Under the pieces are notes generated by a model, which saw only the letters and a list, made by a program, of their open reading frames with translations, was not told the origin of the DNA and did no database searches. A DNA stretch of 64,000 nucleotides from Allacma fusca. Taxonomy: Eukaryota; Arthropoda; Collembola; Symphypleona; Sminthuridae. Positions within the stretch are counted from its first letter, which is position 1, and each line of letters opens with the position of its first letter. Both the position numbers and the translations under genes were made by a program. The stretch covers positions 22,878,001-22,942,000 of the forward strand of contig OX359246.1 of the NCBI GenBank assembly GCA_947179485.1. Direction: 5' to 3'. This document shows, piece after piece, positions 19,788-30,647 of this stretch.

Positions 19788-20074
19788 CCCGTATAGCACT
19801 CCGTCCATGCATTGAATATTGATTTACCTTTTTTCTTATTGTTTTGCGTAATGTTTATTTACCTTTGTTATCCTATCTTACATTCGTATTTATTGTGAAG
19901 TTCTCAGTACATATGTATTCACATGTGTTAGGAGTGTTACTAGGTCCAGTATTCATTTAAACTTATTGAGTTATTTTTAGGAATGATTCTTATTATGTGT
20001 ACCCATGTGTTTAAATGGGATTAGGCCCCCTTGCTCACTATTTGCAATAGTGGGTACTTTTAGGGAAGCACTGC
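19788..20074 (+). repeat. diverged LTR (U3) fragment next to the right LTR
   Basis: Aligns by eye with left-LTR positions ~2586-2877, from CCCGTATAGCACT to the bases just before the TATA palindrome, with roughly one mismatch in five and small indels. It starts at exactly the LTR position where the left LTR changes from divergent to near-identical. It appears to be the remainder of an older LTR of the same family, truncated at its 3' side. Confidence 0.8.
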
Positions 20075-20282
20075 AGGGTCAGATGTTTGTCCATACAGTC
20101 AACTTTGTGAAGTACTTTTAAAAGGAATATTCTGCCATTACAAAGCATCTGTAAATATGTAAGTTCTTACAGAGTGATAGTGGACTGTACACAGTAAATG
20201 ATCTTATAAAAGGGTCTCTAATAGGGAGTGCACGTTGTGTGCTAATTTTATAAAACACGAAAGTGACTAAATTGAATAATAC

Positions 20283-21450
20283 TGAAATTCCGCTCTCCAG
20301 CCAATGAGAAATGTAGTCTTGGACATTCTTAGAGGATGATATGTGGTCATCTCGAGACGCAAATACTAAAATTGGTGTTTTTATCGACTTGATGTCCTGG
20401 AGATCCTGAAAACTCTGATTATAGTGTCGAGTTGTGTGGTCAGAGAGCGCTGTTAAATGGAACCTGCAATGTAACAATAATTATTAGAATTAATGAAGAC
20501 AACTTAAAGGCAAAAAATATAATAGCACTAATTGAACCTTTTCAATTGATCACGGGCTACAAGAACCCCCCAATTTGTAGTAAAGTTTTACTCATAAACA
20601 CACTGACTTCAAAATTTTAAAATGTGATGGAAGCTTTAGTTAAAATCAAATTCATTTGTTCCTATAGTGACAACATGTTTTAAAGCATCAGTTAGAACAA
20701 ACATTTAATCCCTTACCTCAGATATTTTTCCAGAACCAATTGCAGCGTAGGATTATGTGGCAGAAGAGCTTTTGGAAATCTTACGGTCACAATGTCCATG
20801 TCCATAGGGGTAATGCTGTCAAAAATCTGACCCACAATTCTTTTTTCAACAGAAGCAAATTTACTTTGGTTTTGCTTCATGGTAATCCGAACTTCACCCC
20901 ACGTGTACGCACCTCCAGAAAATGCATGCACAAGGATATTTTCATATTGAACATTTCCCGCCAAAAATTCCGCTATATTTTTTGTACTCATCTAAAAATA
21001 AAATAAAAATCCCCAAATAACTTATCACTAAAGGCTGGAGAGTGTCCCAGGTATTAATTAATAATTTAACAGCGTATTTTATTCTCCTTTTTGATGTACA
21101 TACGCAAGTGCATTTTCTCTATATGGACTAAAATATGTGAAAAAATTCGATTTATTATTTTATTATCGATATTCATCAAATATCTAGTAGGGATGAAATC
21201 AAACCTTTGCTCCTAACTCTGGCCATAAAGGATCGTACCAAGGCAAGGGAACTATGAGGGCATCAAATCTATGATCGAGGTAATACTCCGCATATTTTTT
21301 TAAATGTTTTCTGCTCCCTTGAAGCCAACCAAGCATAAGAACAAGTCTATCACTTTGAATGCCGTCGGAATTTTTCTCCAAAAACAAAGTCCTTCCCATA
21401 CTCTTTTCCAATCCTTTTTTAGGAAAATCCTCACCTTCATGTTCAACCAT
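20283..21450 (-). CDS. TMEM53/DUF829-like protein, exons 1-3
   Basis: Exons 21450-21205, 20991-20717 and 20463-20283, joined to exon 4 at 2426-2184, give 314 residues with all splice phases agreeing. DUF829 proteins have an alpha/beta-hydrolase fold; the animal member TMEM53 is a nuclear-envelope membrane protein. Exon 1 carries LVLMLGW and the PLPWYDP turn. Exon 2 holds the nucleophile motif HAFSGG (S107) and GQIFDS. Exon 3 holds LVFASRDDHIS (D212/D213). Donors are GTTTGA, GTAAGG and GTATTA; acceptors are TTTTAG and TTGCAG. The ATG at 21450 follows a CAG acceptor, so a non-coding first exon probably lies upstream. The gene was named from motifs, and orthology to TMEM53 itself is likely but untested. 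Confidence 0.8.
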
Positions 21451-23289
21451 AGGCTCCTGTCAAAAAACCAAATTTACAAATGTTTAGTCAGGACAACAAA
21501 ATTCCCATTCTACGGTGCTATTACTGTGTGAGTAATTTTCGTAAAATTACAATCAAATCGAAAAATAAACGTACGTGGAATTTCCCCAATTTGAAAATGA
21601 TTTTCCAAATCAGGATAGCAATCTTAATTAACAGGGCTTGCCACATCGGAAGATTCTGAAAAGTTCTGTAGTAAAATATATATGTTTATTTATTTGGCTT
21701 CTGAATCCATGCACAGCTAGATTTCAATACATCGAAGATAGAGGAGGATATGAACTACATAAGGAAAATTGCAACTAAAACAAGTTTTGTGGAATTGGAG
21801 CACATGCAGCAAGAAACTAGTTGTAAGCTAAAAATAAATCTGATGACATAATGTGATGCATAGGGAGCCCAGAAACGATTGCCCTTCCCTCTACTCTACG
21901 TAACTGGCAACCGTAAATAAAAATTTCGATTCCGGCATGTTAAGGCACAGTAGATTTAAGCTTATGGAACACAACACATGCACTATATAGTGTTGTATAG
22001 CGTACTGAATTACTTTGGCGCATCTAGGTTCTCCAAAATCCAATCAAGCTAACTAATTTTAGAAGGCATTTTTTCTGTGAGTTATTCTGTGCTTTTTCGT
22101 GAAGGAGTTAGCATTATAGATAGACACAATAATAAATTTAAAAAATGCAAATGATATTTTAGGACATTTGATTCATTCCTGAAGAATTTCAATAAAATCA
22201 TTAAGGGTGTTCTAATTCAGAAATTTTGTAAAGACGACGCCAAATGATGAACTTGTACGAAGCAATAATTCATATGCTGGATGACATGAAACATAAAACT
22301 GATGAATTCGAGAAGCTGCTACCATCATTTCCACAAAGAGACTTGCATTTCGAAAATCTGAAGGAGGCCTGGTATTTGACAAAATTTGTTTATGAAGTTA
22401 TTTTTGTTTCCAGATCAGTTGTTAACGAGTTGCTTTCATTGACTTTTTTCCTATCAAGAATAAAATTCTGTACAAAAATTCCTTCTACAGTTGGGTAGCT
22501 TGATTGGATCTTAGATAATCTAAACGCGCGTAGATTATTTAGTAACCTGTATATATACTAGAACTAATAATGTAAGGAGTCATTGTTATGATCATTATTG
22601 TTATCATTATTGGCGGCTCCTCAACCATACAGATATGCAATCCTAATGTCTAACAATAGGATGTGAATCTTAGCATTTTCTTCTCCCACCTTTCAATCGC
22701 GCAACGCTTGCACCTCTTGTGCTCTCCTATAGTAGTTGCTTCATGTTGTTATTAAAATAAATCGTGTTGGTTAGTACAGTAAATATTAATCATTACTTTT
22801 ATTGCAGAAAAACTAGAATTTTACGTGACAACCGTAAGCTAAATTAAGCAACGTGCGAATTGAAGGAATATGTAAAACCTACAGTATCTATCTAGTACAA
22901 TAATTATTCTCAGCAGTGTTACATTGCTGATGATTGTGTGGTGCTATAGTGCCACTCAATCGCAGTAATCGTAAGTGGACACAAAGTCATATTTATATAC
23001 ATACCCAATCGAGAAAACCGGTTCATTCATCACAAATTCTATCATCCACACTTTACATAAAACTACAAAAGCTTGTGAGTCTCATCCCACGATTTAGCAA
23101 ATCTTTTTCAGATTTTAAAAAATAGAATCAAAATTCGGCGTTAAAAATTCTAGTCGCAGGGTATAGAAGAATGTAGCAGAATCGTGACCTTTTCGGGAAG
23201 CCAAAATTCAGCGATATTCAATTGCATGGATATGGAAATTACAGTTAATGATTTTACCATTTTTTCAAAGGCTCTTTTATAAAGATATT
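21451..23289. other. gene-poor spacer
   Basis: AT-rich DNA upstream of the DUF829 gene. An 84-codon frame at 22244-22498 (+) codes a helical, charged segment followed by a hydrophobic one. It has no domain I recognise and could be chance. A short hairpin with TAGATAATCTA-type arms lies near 22514-22540. Nothing else is supported. Confidence 0.4.
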
Positions 23290-23915
23290 TCAAAACGACC
23301 GCCCATGAAAGAAGGATAACATAAGAAGCTCCTAGAGGCGAATTTCCAAATTTTGTCATCTGTTTTGCCCAGAATTTCAAATTTACAAGTACAAACCCTC
23401 GATATGTCCACTCAGCATCGGAATGAGATTTTGTGTGAGATTAGGTATCTGGCCCAACATCCCAACACGCACAACAGTTCTCGGATTTGTGCTGGAAATC
23501 GTTCTTAAGATTACATTTCCTAAGCGCAAGTATAGCGTCCCCTGTCTCATTTAAGATTCTCATGTTAAATCCCAAACAGTTTTTATTAGTTTTAAGCCGA
23601 CGTAATACAGAACAAATCAGAGAAAGAACCTTAACTGGCTGACATAGCATTTCCTAAGTCAACAATGAGTTAAAATTGGTTTGATAAACATTCCTGGAGG
23701 GAATATAAAATTTAAGACAATTTCTAATTTTCCGAAAAAGTCATGACTTTGCCGCTCTTTTTGACGCTGTGACCACCATCTGTAGCACAGGATTTTAAAG
23801 TAATTTTGAAAATATTTGCTAAAAGATTTACTAAATATATTGGAATTGAAAATGTTTTACCTTTGCCAGTTTTTGGTAATAAATAATTATTATTATTCCT
23901 AACCGGATAATACAT
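23290..23915 (-). pseudogene. phospholipid-scramblase-like gene remnant
   Basis: Three minus-strand segments resemble successive parts of the animal scramblase (PLSCR) domain. 23915-23861 ends in an asparagine-rich N-Y...K-T-G-K stretch and a GTAAAA donor. 23634 to ~23450 follows a CCAG acceptor in matching phase and includes MRILNETGDAILALRKC and CCAC. 23430 to ~23290 has KFEILGKTDDKIW, then a cysteine and GGRFEI. The order and spacing fit the family's C-x-C, cysteine-cluster, K-F-x-I-x-N and F-E-I landmarks. The second and third parts are not in one frame, and the domain's C-terminus and calcium-binding end were not found, so it looks decayed or very diverged. Confidence 0.42.
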
Positions 23916-24116
23916 TTCGACAGACCTAGTTACTAAAATTAGCAGACAAACGTAAAAAAATTAAGTCATAAATTAAGCTAAATCCCATTATCTCACAGAG
24001 ATCGAGCTTACTATTTGGAAATTCATCGGTGATTGAGAGCTTCATTAATTAACTAGAGGAACCAACTGTGGAGTCCCACGTATGTTAACTTTAAGAGTTT
24101 TGAAGAAACTAATGTA

Positions 24117-24300
24117 CAGTCAACTCTCGCTATAAGGGATGCTCAAGGGACCGGCAAAATCTGTCCCTTATAAACACTAATCCCTTATAAGCATAGTGTT
24201 AGTGTTATACATTGTGTAAATGGGAATCGGGACTGCTAATCCTGATCCCTTATATCGAGAAATCCCTTATAAGGGTATCCCTTATAGCGAGAGTTGACTG
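24117..24300. mobile_element. pogo/Tigger-like MITE, 184 bp
   Basis: Perfect 24-base terminal inverted repeats (24117-24140 and 24277-24300) begin CAGTCAACTCTCGC, flanked on both sides by TA as expected of Tc1/mariner-pogo superfamily insertions. The interior repeats CCCTTATA motifs. It has no coding capacity, and the TIRs are undamaged, so it is fairly young. Confidence 0.85.
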
Positions 24301-24302
24301 TA

Positions 24303-25968
24303 ATGACTTACGTACATATATTTTAAAACTTCCTGATGATTTGGAATATGTATAAATGTTTAAAAATAATATTTTTCAAGAACTTGCAAATTTGAAGACA
24401 GCTTCTCGTCTTTGAGAATCGAAGCATTCTGGAACAATCGACAATAACATGGGACATTGTGAATTGTGGAAATTAATTAAACATGATAGTCATGACACAC
24501 TGTCTATCCCCTTGAATATTTCTTTGTTGCAGAATTCTGGGGGTACAGCATTTACAGTTTTAGGTACAAAGAGACATTGTATGCAAGCACAACAGTGAAT
24601 GTATTCAGTACACTTCTAAAGTATATTTACATGTATCTTGTGTGTGCTGGGCCTGGTATTCATATCGAAGTCCATGTAATTCAGTTATTCGATCTAAAAA
24701 CTGCCCAAAAGGCTTTTACGGTGATGCTTACCTTAATTCTGGGACACCATCCGAGCGGTTCAACATTGAAGGGAGCTCACTCCTAAAATCCCTGTCAGAC
24801 CGCATGCAAGAATAAGTACATTTACAATTTTAGTCCTGCACAAGAGTATTTTCCAACTTCGTGAAAACTGAAGTTACAATTTTTTGGACGCACTGAGGGT
24901 GAACATTATTTCTATTCTATTGTATTCCCGTCCAGGAACGTTTTTATGACGCTGGAAAGCAAGAATGAACTTATTGGGTGCGGATGTGAGCTATTCTTTC
25001 AAACGTGAATTAAAACTTAACGGTCGTTCTATCAACGGTCTATTATTGTTTGTATGTACATAGGTCATGCGGTCTATCGCCATTACACGCAGTTCATTGC
25101 AGGCATGCTTTAACAGTAAATACATATTCTCATTGTTAGTTTGGATATTCTTGATTATTGCAGGTTTTAAAATAAAAAACTTAAACAATGAGCTTCATCA
25201 TTATTGATAAAGTACAGAGTAACCTGAAGATTACTGATTTATACGAGTTGAAGTTCAGTCTTTAAAGTTGAATAATTTTATTAATGTAAGCATTTTCCAA
25301 TGCAAATAGAATTACATAATTAATGGATTATGTTTTACTACGAATTCCAATCCATTTGCTATTAAGCGAAATGTACATATACAATAATGTAAAAACCATT
25401 ACAAAGCATTTCGTTTCCTTACTTCGACAGGAATATCTTGATGACGAAACAATGTTGACGATTATAGGAGAGGGTGCGGAAACTATGAAGGAAGAAAGTC
25501 ATCATATTTTCCCTTTTACCGGTCACAGGATTCGTATTCTGAATCCATTTCGTGGCCAAAATGTCCTCCAAAACAAGGAAAGTTTAGTATGTATAATAAC
25601 AATTGAACTTGATTGTCAATGTTTATGGTCACACTTGAAAAATGCACATCAGTATAATGGACAGTGTCGAAACTTAGAGTGTCTAATATGGAAACCAAAT
25701 TTTTCTGGGTGAATTCATTTTGACATTTTCAATTTCATTGCTGTAAAACATTAGCCAGTAACAAGTTTCCACGAATCACTGCTACATATCAAAATGATGA
25801 TTTGTAAACAGGTAACCTAACTGGGGCAAATAAGTCGGAGTCCGATACTTTCAGGGATTCGATTGATAAATAAATGCGTGAGTTCGGATTGGTTGCAATT
25901 TATGTGGGTAAACTTCACACATCTGGAAAAATCCCCAGAGTGGTCATTTCAGAAATGTTAAACCGGAC
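24303..25968. other. spacer with one unassigned open frame
   Basis: The longest frame is 25323-25712 (+, 129 codons). It has no recognised domain and mixes hydrophobic and charged stretches without a clear pattern. I cannot tell whether it is a coding relic. The remainder shows no repeat, gene or RNA structure. Confidence 0.35.
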
Positions 25969-25978
25969 CAGTGCTCGG

Positions 25979-26228
25979 CACGGGTACGAAAAATCGGTAC
26001 CCGTACCCGTATCCGTACCCGAAATGCGGGTATTGCAATATCTGGTATCGATACCCGTACCCATACCCGAGTATCCGGGTACAAATGTTTCGTACCCGTA
26101 CCCTAAATGTAATCTCAACCCATGTACCTGTACCCGCATTGTACCCGTACCCGAAAAATACTCGAAAATTGTACCCATTCTCGGGTATCTCAGTGTTGTA
26201 CCCGTACTCGTACCCGGGTACTTTAACC
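25979..26228. repeat. left subterminal ACCCGT-type repeat array of the hAT element
   Basis: About 250 bases built of imperfect TACCCG/CGGGTA hexamers in both orientations. Similar arrays mark the other end (30478-30639). In other hAT elements short subterminal motifs bind the transposase, so that role is likely here. Open frames across it on both strands are artefacts of the hexamer. Confidence 0.8.
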
Positions 26229-26994
26229 AGATTTGTCTCAATGTAATACATAGTACGTGAAATGTAATAATGTATGACACCTTAGTGTGTAATTTTGACT
26301 ATCTAGAGCGGTATTTGAAATTGTATATTTTCATTAAAGAGTAGAAAAACTAGAAGCGTTTTTAAGAAGCGAAAATAAAATTAGTATTATCCCCTTTGAT
26401 TGCTTATGGGCTGATCAGTATTGTGTGGCACCCAGCCCACATGTACATGCATTTTTGTGCATAGAGATAACTAACATGCAGTTTTGGCTTGACTAAACTG
26501 ACTAGACTTGGCGACTCGATTTTTCACTTCTTGATGTATTCGACCTTTTCCACTAATTTTCGTATCTCAGTAGCTCTGTCTAAATATTACTCAATAATAT
26601 CTTGTTACAAATATCCGCCTTGTCCTAATCAACTGCCAATAACACAAAATAACGTACCATCCAACTTTTTCAGAACTGAAATTTGTAAATTGTATTAATT
26701 GTGGCTAATAAGTATCATCAGTGTGTCACACAGACTCTTTATGTAATTAGTGACAAAATACTACATTATGAAGACGTTTAGTACAAAATTTTGTTAAATC
26801 CTATTCTCCACTTCTATTTTGTTATTATTCCTCGTCTGTTTATTTATTGATGTGCTTTCTAAAACGTTCCCCAAAAGCATATTTTAGCTACACAGCTTAA
26901 AATACATTTACTGTATGTTGTAAGGTTATAAGGTTATTAACAATATGCTATATGTGTTCAGAAATACTAAAAATACCGACAGACATACTTGCAG

Positions 26995-27190
26995 CCGTTC
27001 AGTTCATAAAGTGATGAACTGAACTGAACTAGCCCTTATTTTCATTGTTTTTGAATGAACTTGAACGAACTTGTTGAATGCAAAATTATGATTGAATGAA
27101 TTTGAATTGAACTCAGCAGAGCTTATTATGAATGTGAACGAACGTTTGTCATACGTTCAAGTAACACAAACTGAACTGAATTGAACTAAA
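26995..27190. repeat. GAACTGAA-motif tract (partner near 29530-29735)
   Basis: Many copies of GAACTGAA/TTGAACGAAC-like words. A matching tract lies at about 29530-29735 and both lie inside the hAT element. They may be the ends of a nested element, since CATACTTGCAG occurs at the outer left edge and its reverse complement at the outer right edge, but no clean target duplication was found. Confidence 0.5.
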
Positions 27191-27687
27191 GAGTCCAGGT
27201 TTGAATATAAACTTTTATATTCGTGAACGCAACGCGAATGTCAACTATATATATATAATTTGCATGACCATATATTTTATAGTTATAATCTCAAAAGCTA
27301 GAACGCTGGTTTTTGACTATGCATTTGAATGACATTAAATTACAAATCAAAAAATTTTTTATTTACAAGCTAGCTGGTTTCTTATATGTATTTAATAACG
27401 CATATGTGTCACATCTTAGGCGAAATCGTATGAATTAAAACGCGCAATAATTTATTGTAAGCATATTTACATGATTTATTAACTAGTTTACCAGAAAGCT
27501 CAAAATCAATACTGCTTTCAAAACTCTCGTGTTTTAAAAACAGTAATTTAATCAGTCATTCAGCCAAAAATAGTTTTTTAGTCAAAGTTCAAAGTCAGTT
27601 ATAGAAATCAAACTAATTTTCACCTAAATATACCATAAAATATTTTAACTACTTGGCTCGCTAATCCTTCTTACTAAAAGCTTCATC

Positions 27688-27710
27688 GTAGTAGTAGTAG
27701 TAGTAGTAGT
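27688..27710. repeat. TAG/GTA microsatellite
   Basis: About seven and a half uninterrupted GTA triplets. Confidence 0.9.
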
Positions 27711-27922
27711 GATGGTTGTCGTCCTTATGTACATGCCATGTTGAATCATAGCGGTTCATTTTTTCTTTAATTTATAGAAAAAAATACTTTAAAATAAAAT
27801 GCAAAGCATTTTTTTATTTTTAACATTTCTTTTTTGTTGATTTGGGCAGGCTTTAGGTAAAGTAACCAAGTTTTCAGCTTAATTCTGTCCAAGTCAACAA
27901 AAAATAATGCCATTTCAGAATA

Positions 27923-28146
27923 CAAAAATGTAAAAATAATGTAAAAATAATGTAAAAATATTGTAAAAATATTGTAAAAATAATGTAAAAATATTCTAAA
28001 AATATTCTAAAGATAATGTAAAAATAATGTAAAAATAATGTAAAAATAATGTAAAAATATTGTAAAAATAATGTAAAAATATTGTAAAAATATTGTAAAA
28101 ATAATGTAAAAATAATGTAAAAATATTGTAAAAATAATGTAAAAAT
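27923..28146. repeat. 11-base minisatellite, about 20 units
   Basis: Tandem TGTAAAAATAA/TGTAAAAATAT units over about 224 bases, with only a few substitutions. Open frames read from it on the minus strand are repeats of F/Y/I codons and are not genes. Confidence 0.9.
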
Positions 28147-28589
28147 GAGAGAACAGAAATACCGCAATGAAAAACAAGCTACCTATATCTTGCATCTTGG
28201 AATTTGTATGGTTAATTAGAATAAACACCACTTACTTATTATGTACGCTCTTGAATATTTAGTACAATGTGGCTTATATGATCAGTCATCATATTTTAAC
28301 AAATACTTTTAAATTCTTACTTTGGGTAAATCGTCCATCAATACATATTAGACATTAAATGAATTAAAATGGTGTAGCTGTCATGCACTGATATCGTTCT
28401 GGATGGTGCAAATATTGTTACCCGTTCGTGGTCAAAAATCAAGCGACGTAATAGTCAAGAACCTAAGTATGTTCACATTTTTTGTAAATAATCAGTTTTT
28501 GTAAGCCGTGTTTGAATGTTTCCCGTCCACATTAACAAAATCTCCAACGAATAACCTTTCGTGCATATAGTTGACTGGCTCACATAACC

Positions 28590-28820
28590 ATATTGATAAT
28601 TAGCCCACTCGATTTTAAAAATAATTCCTCATTGGTGCTCGACTTAAGCGAGAGATTCGCTGTCCTGAATATATTGAAATTACACTGCAATACTGAAAAT
28701 AGTTAGTCTTTTTTGCAACAATATTAGCGACATAATGTTGAAACGCGTTTTTTCCCGGAATCAAAGCGTTCATTTAAAAATTTTGTGACCAGGTCTAATA
28801 CTTTAAGTAAAGTTGTCCAG
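28590..28820. repeat. interspersed repeat, relative at 57880-58150
   Basis: Shares with 57880-58150 an ordered set of matches: GATTTTAAAAATA, GGTGCTCGAC, TGAAATTACACTG, CATAATGTTG, TAATGTTGAAACGCG and AAAATTTTGTG. The family is not identified and the copies are quite diverged. Confidence 0.6.
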
Positions 28821-29899
28821 CATAATGCATATTAACTAATGTAATTTCAAAACATGGCTGGCTGACAAACATTTGGTTTGGTTAAGCTTAAGTTACCGTT
28901 TTAAAAGCACCACATCGTTGGCTAAATTCTAAAAAGTACCATTTTCATTGGAGATCCCATTTAAAAAGCATTCATTACGGCATTTAATTATTTAAAAAAA
29001 CGTTTATACCCCAAAATCATCAATTTAAAATCAAATCTGAAATTTATTTTTTGTCAACCGAGCTACAGGCATCATAACCTAATTTAAAAAACAGCTGATC
29101 CGATATTGTCCCACAATTTTGCTAAAAATGCGAACATAAATTGGATGAGTTTATTTTTGTTGATAAGTTATAAAACTCCATGTCAGTTGCCATACGATTT
29201 TTGTTTATTGTCACCACAGATAAATTCACTCCAGCAATGAAGTCGCTACAAATAGATATTATTAATTATATTATATATATTATTTCATGTTAAAAAATTT
29301 CTGAAATAGGCTACAGACGGGGCAAATTGGATATTTAACCCCTTCATGTTAAGATTATTTAGCTGTTTTGTTATTTTATATAATAATTCTGTGTAATTAC
29401 TGCAAAAACAGAACTTCTAGGGTATTTTATAAGATATTAGTGTTGCATACAAATTATTTTTACAATTAAATTTCATTGCCGCCAGACATCCCATCCGCGT
29501 CGGCGGATGGCCTGATTGCTAGTGACAGATAAAGCGAACGGAACTGAACGACCGAAAAGTATATAATGAATTGAATTGAACTTTGAAAAAATACTGCAAG
29601 GGTGAACTCAACTGAACGTAACGACTGGAAAGTACGCAGTGAATTGAACTGAACTTCGACAGGCTTTGGACAACGGGAACTGAACTTAACTGAACGGCAC
29701 GAAAAATTTGGGGTTGTGAATGGAACTGAATTTGAACTTTGGACCAAAACTGCAAGTATGCCGACAGATGTTTCCAACATACGGGCATGATGGCAGAAAA
29801 TTCATCAAAATGTGTAAAATCGCAACGTATCCAAATACTCGGGTACAATGGTCGCGGGTACGAGTAAATGACGCCATTATACCCGTACCCGGTGGGTAT

Positions 29900-30454
29900 T
29901 GTTAGCCGATATTTGGTTTTGTAACACTCTATACATGTAACATTAAGCATTAGCGTACATACATGTACTGCTAAGATACCATAATGTATGATATTGTACG
30001 TTACGTACTAGCATTAACTAAATACTATTGGTCTGAAAAAATTCCAAGTTACTCTGGAGGTGCTCACCTCTGTATAAAAACGCGTGCCTGCGAAGGCACA
30101 GAGAGGAGAATAACTTTAGAATCCGAGCAAAGCTGAGGCAAGGGATCGTGCGTAAGACAAGAACTTTACTGTATATCCATCCTACGCATTATAACAATAA
30201 AAGTATACGCGTGAGAATAACTTCGTATATGTGCACACATTCTTATTTTCCATACGTTGAGACTGAACCCGAAATCCCTCACTCCAAGTGAGTAAATGTC
30301 TACTCTGCTACACTTATCCCCATTTAGCCCCATCATTTTCCATTCTCACTTGCTATTCCTTAAAATTCCTTACTTATTCCTTTATATTTTGTTTCCTTCC
30401 ATTTCTTCCTCCAAAGGCTCATAATTACGAACCGCAACGTCATCCATATTAACA
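29900..30454 (+). mobile_element. solo LTR, 555 bp, nested in the hAT element
   Basis: Begins TGTTAG, ends TTAACA, and is flanked by a 4 bp duplication GTAT (29896-29899, 30455-30458). It contains a TATA box (TATAAAAA near 30077) and AATAAA near 30198, in the right order for U3-R-U5 on the plus strand. Removing it restores a continuous GGGTATGTACCC stretch of the hAT subterminal array. It is unrelated to the gypsy LTR at 2515. The parent superfamily cannot be told without an interior. Confidence 0.78.
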
Positions 30455-30647
30455 GTATGTACCCATTTTGAAATCCTTGTACCCGTACCCATACCCGTAT
30501 CCGTACCCGAAATTATGAGTCTACCGAAGTGTACCCGGGTAGTACCCGGAATTGTTCAGGTACACAAAATCTGTATCCGGGTAGTACCCATACCCGTACC
30601 CATTTACCCGAGCATTACCCATACCCGTGCCGAGCACTGAACCGGAC

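Larger units (their letters stand above)
25969..30639. mobile_element. hAT-type element, 4.7 kb, with ACCCGT subterminal repeats
   Basis: Eighteen-base identical terminal inverted repeats start CAGTGCTCGGCACGGG. The ends are flanked by a perfect 8 bp target duplication AACCGGAC (25961-25968 and 30640-30647), the hallmark of hAT transposition. Both subterminal regions are dense in (T)ACCCG hexamers. I found no transposase frame, so it is non-autonomous or gutted. It contains a TAG-type microsatellite, an 11-base minisatellite, tracts of GAACTGAA motifs and a solo LTR, so part of its length comes from later events. Confidence 0.87.

Noticed and set aside
25874..26280. Several overlapping open frames of 91-128 codons rich in V-P-V-P or Y-G-Y-G
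   Set aside because: They are translations of the ACCCGT hexamer array, open on both strands because a six-base repeat gives a two-residue repeat.
27923..28146. Regular repeat array considered as CRISPR
   Set aside because: Units are 11 bases with no spacers, and the genome is eukaryotic.
27874..28231. Frames rich in F, Y, I and L on the minus strand that look like membrane proteins
   Set aside because: They are read from the 11-base minisatellite and repeat with it.
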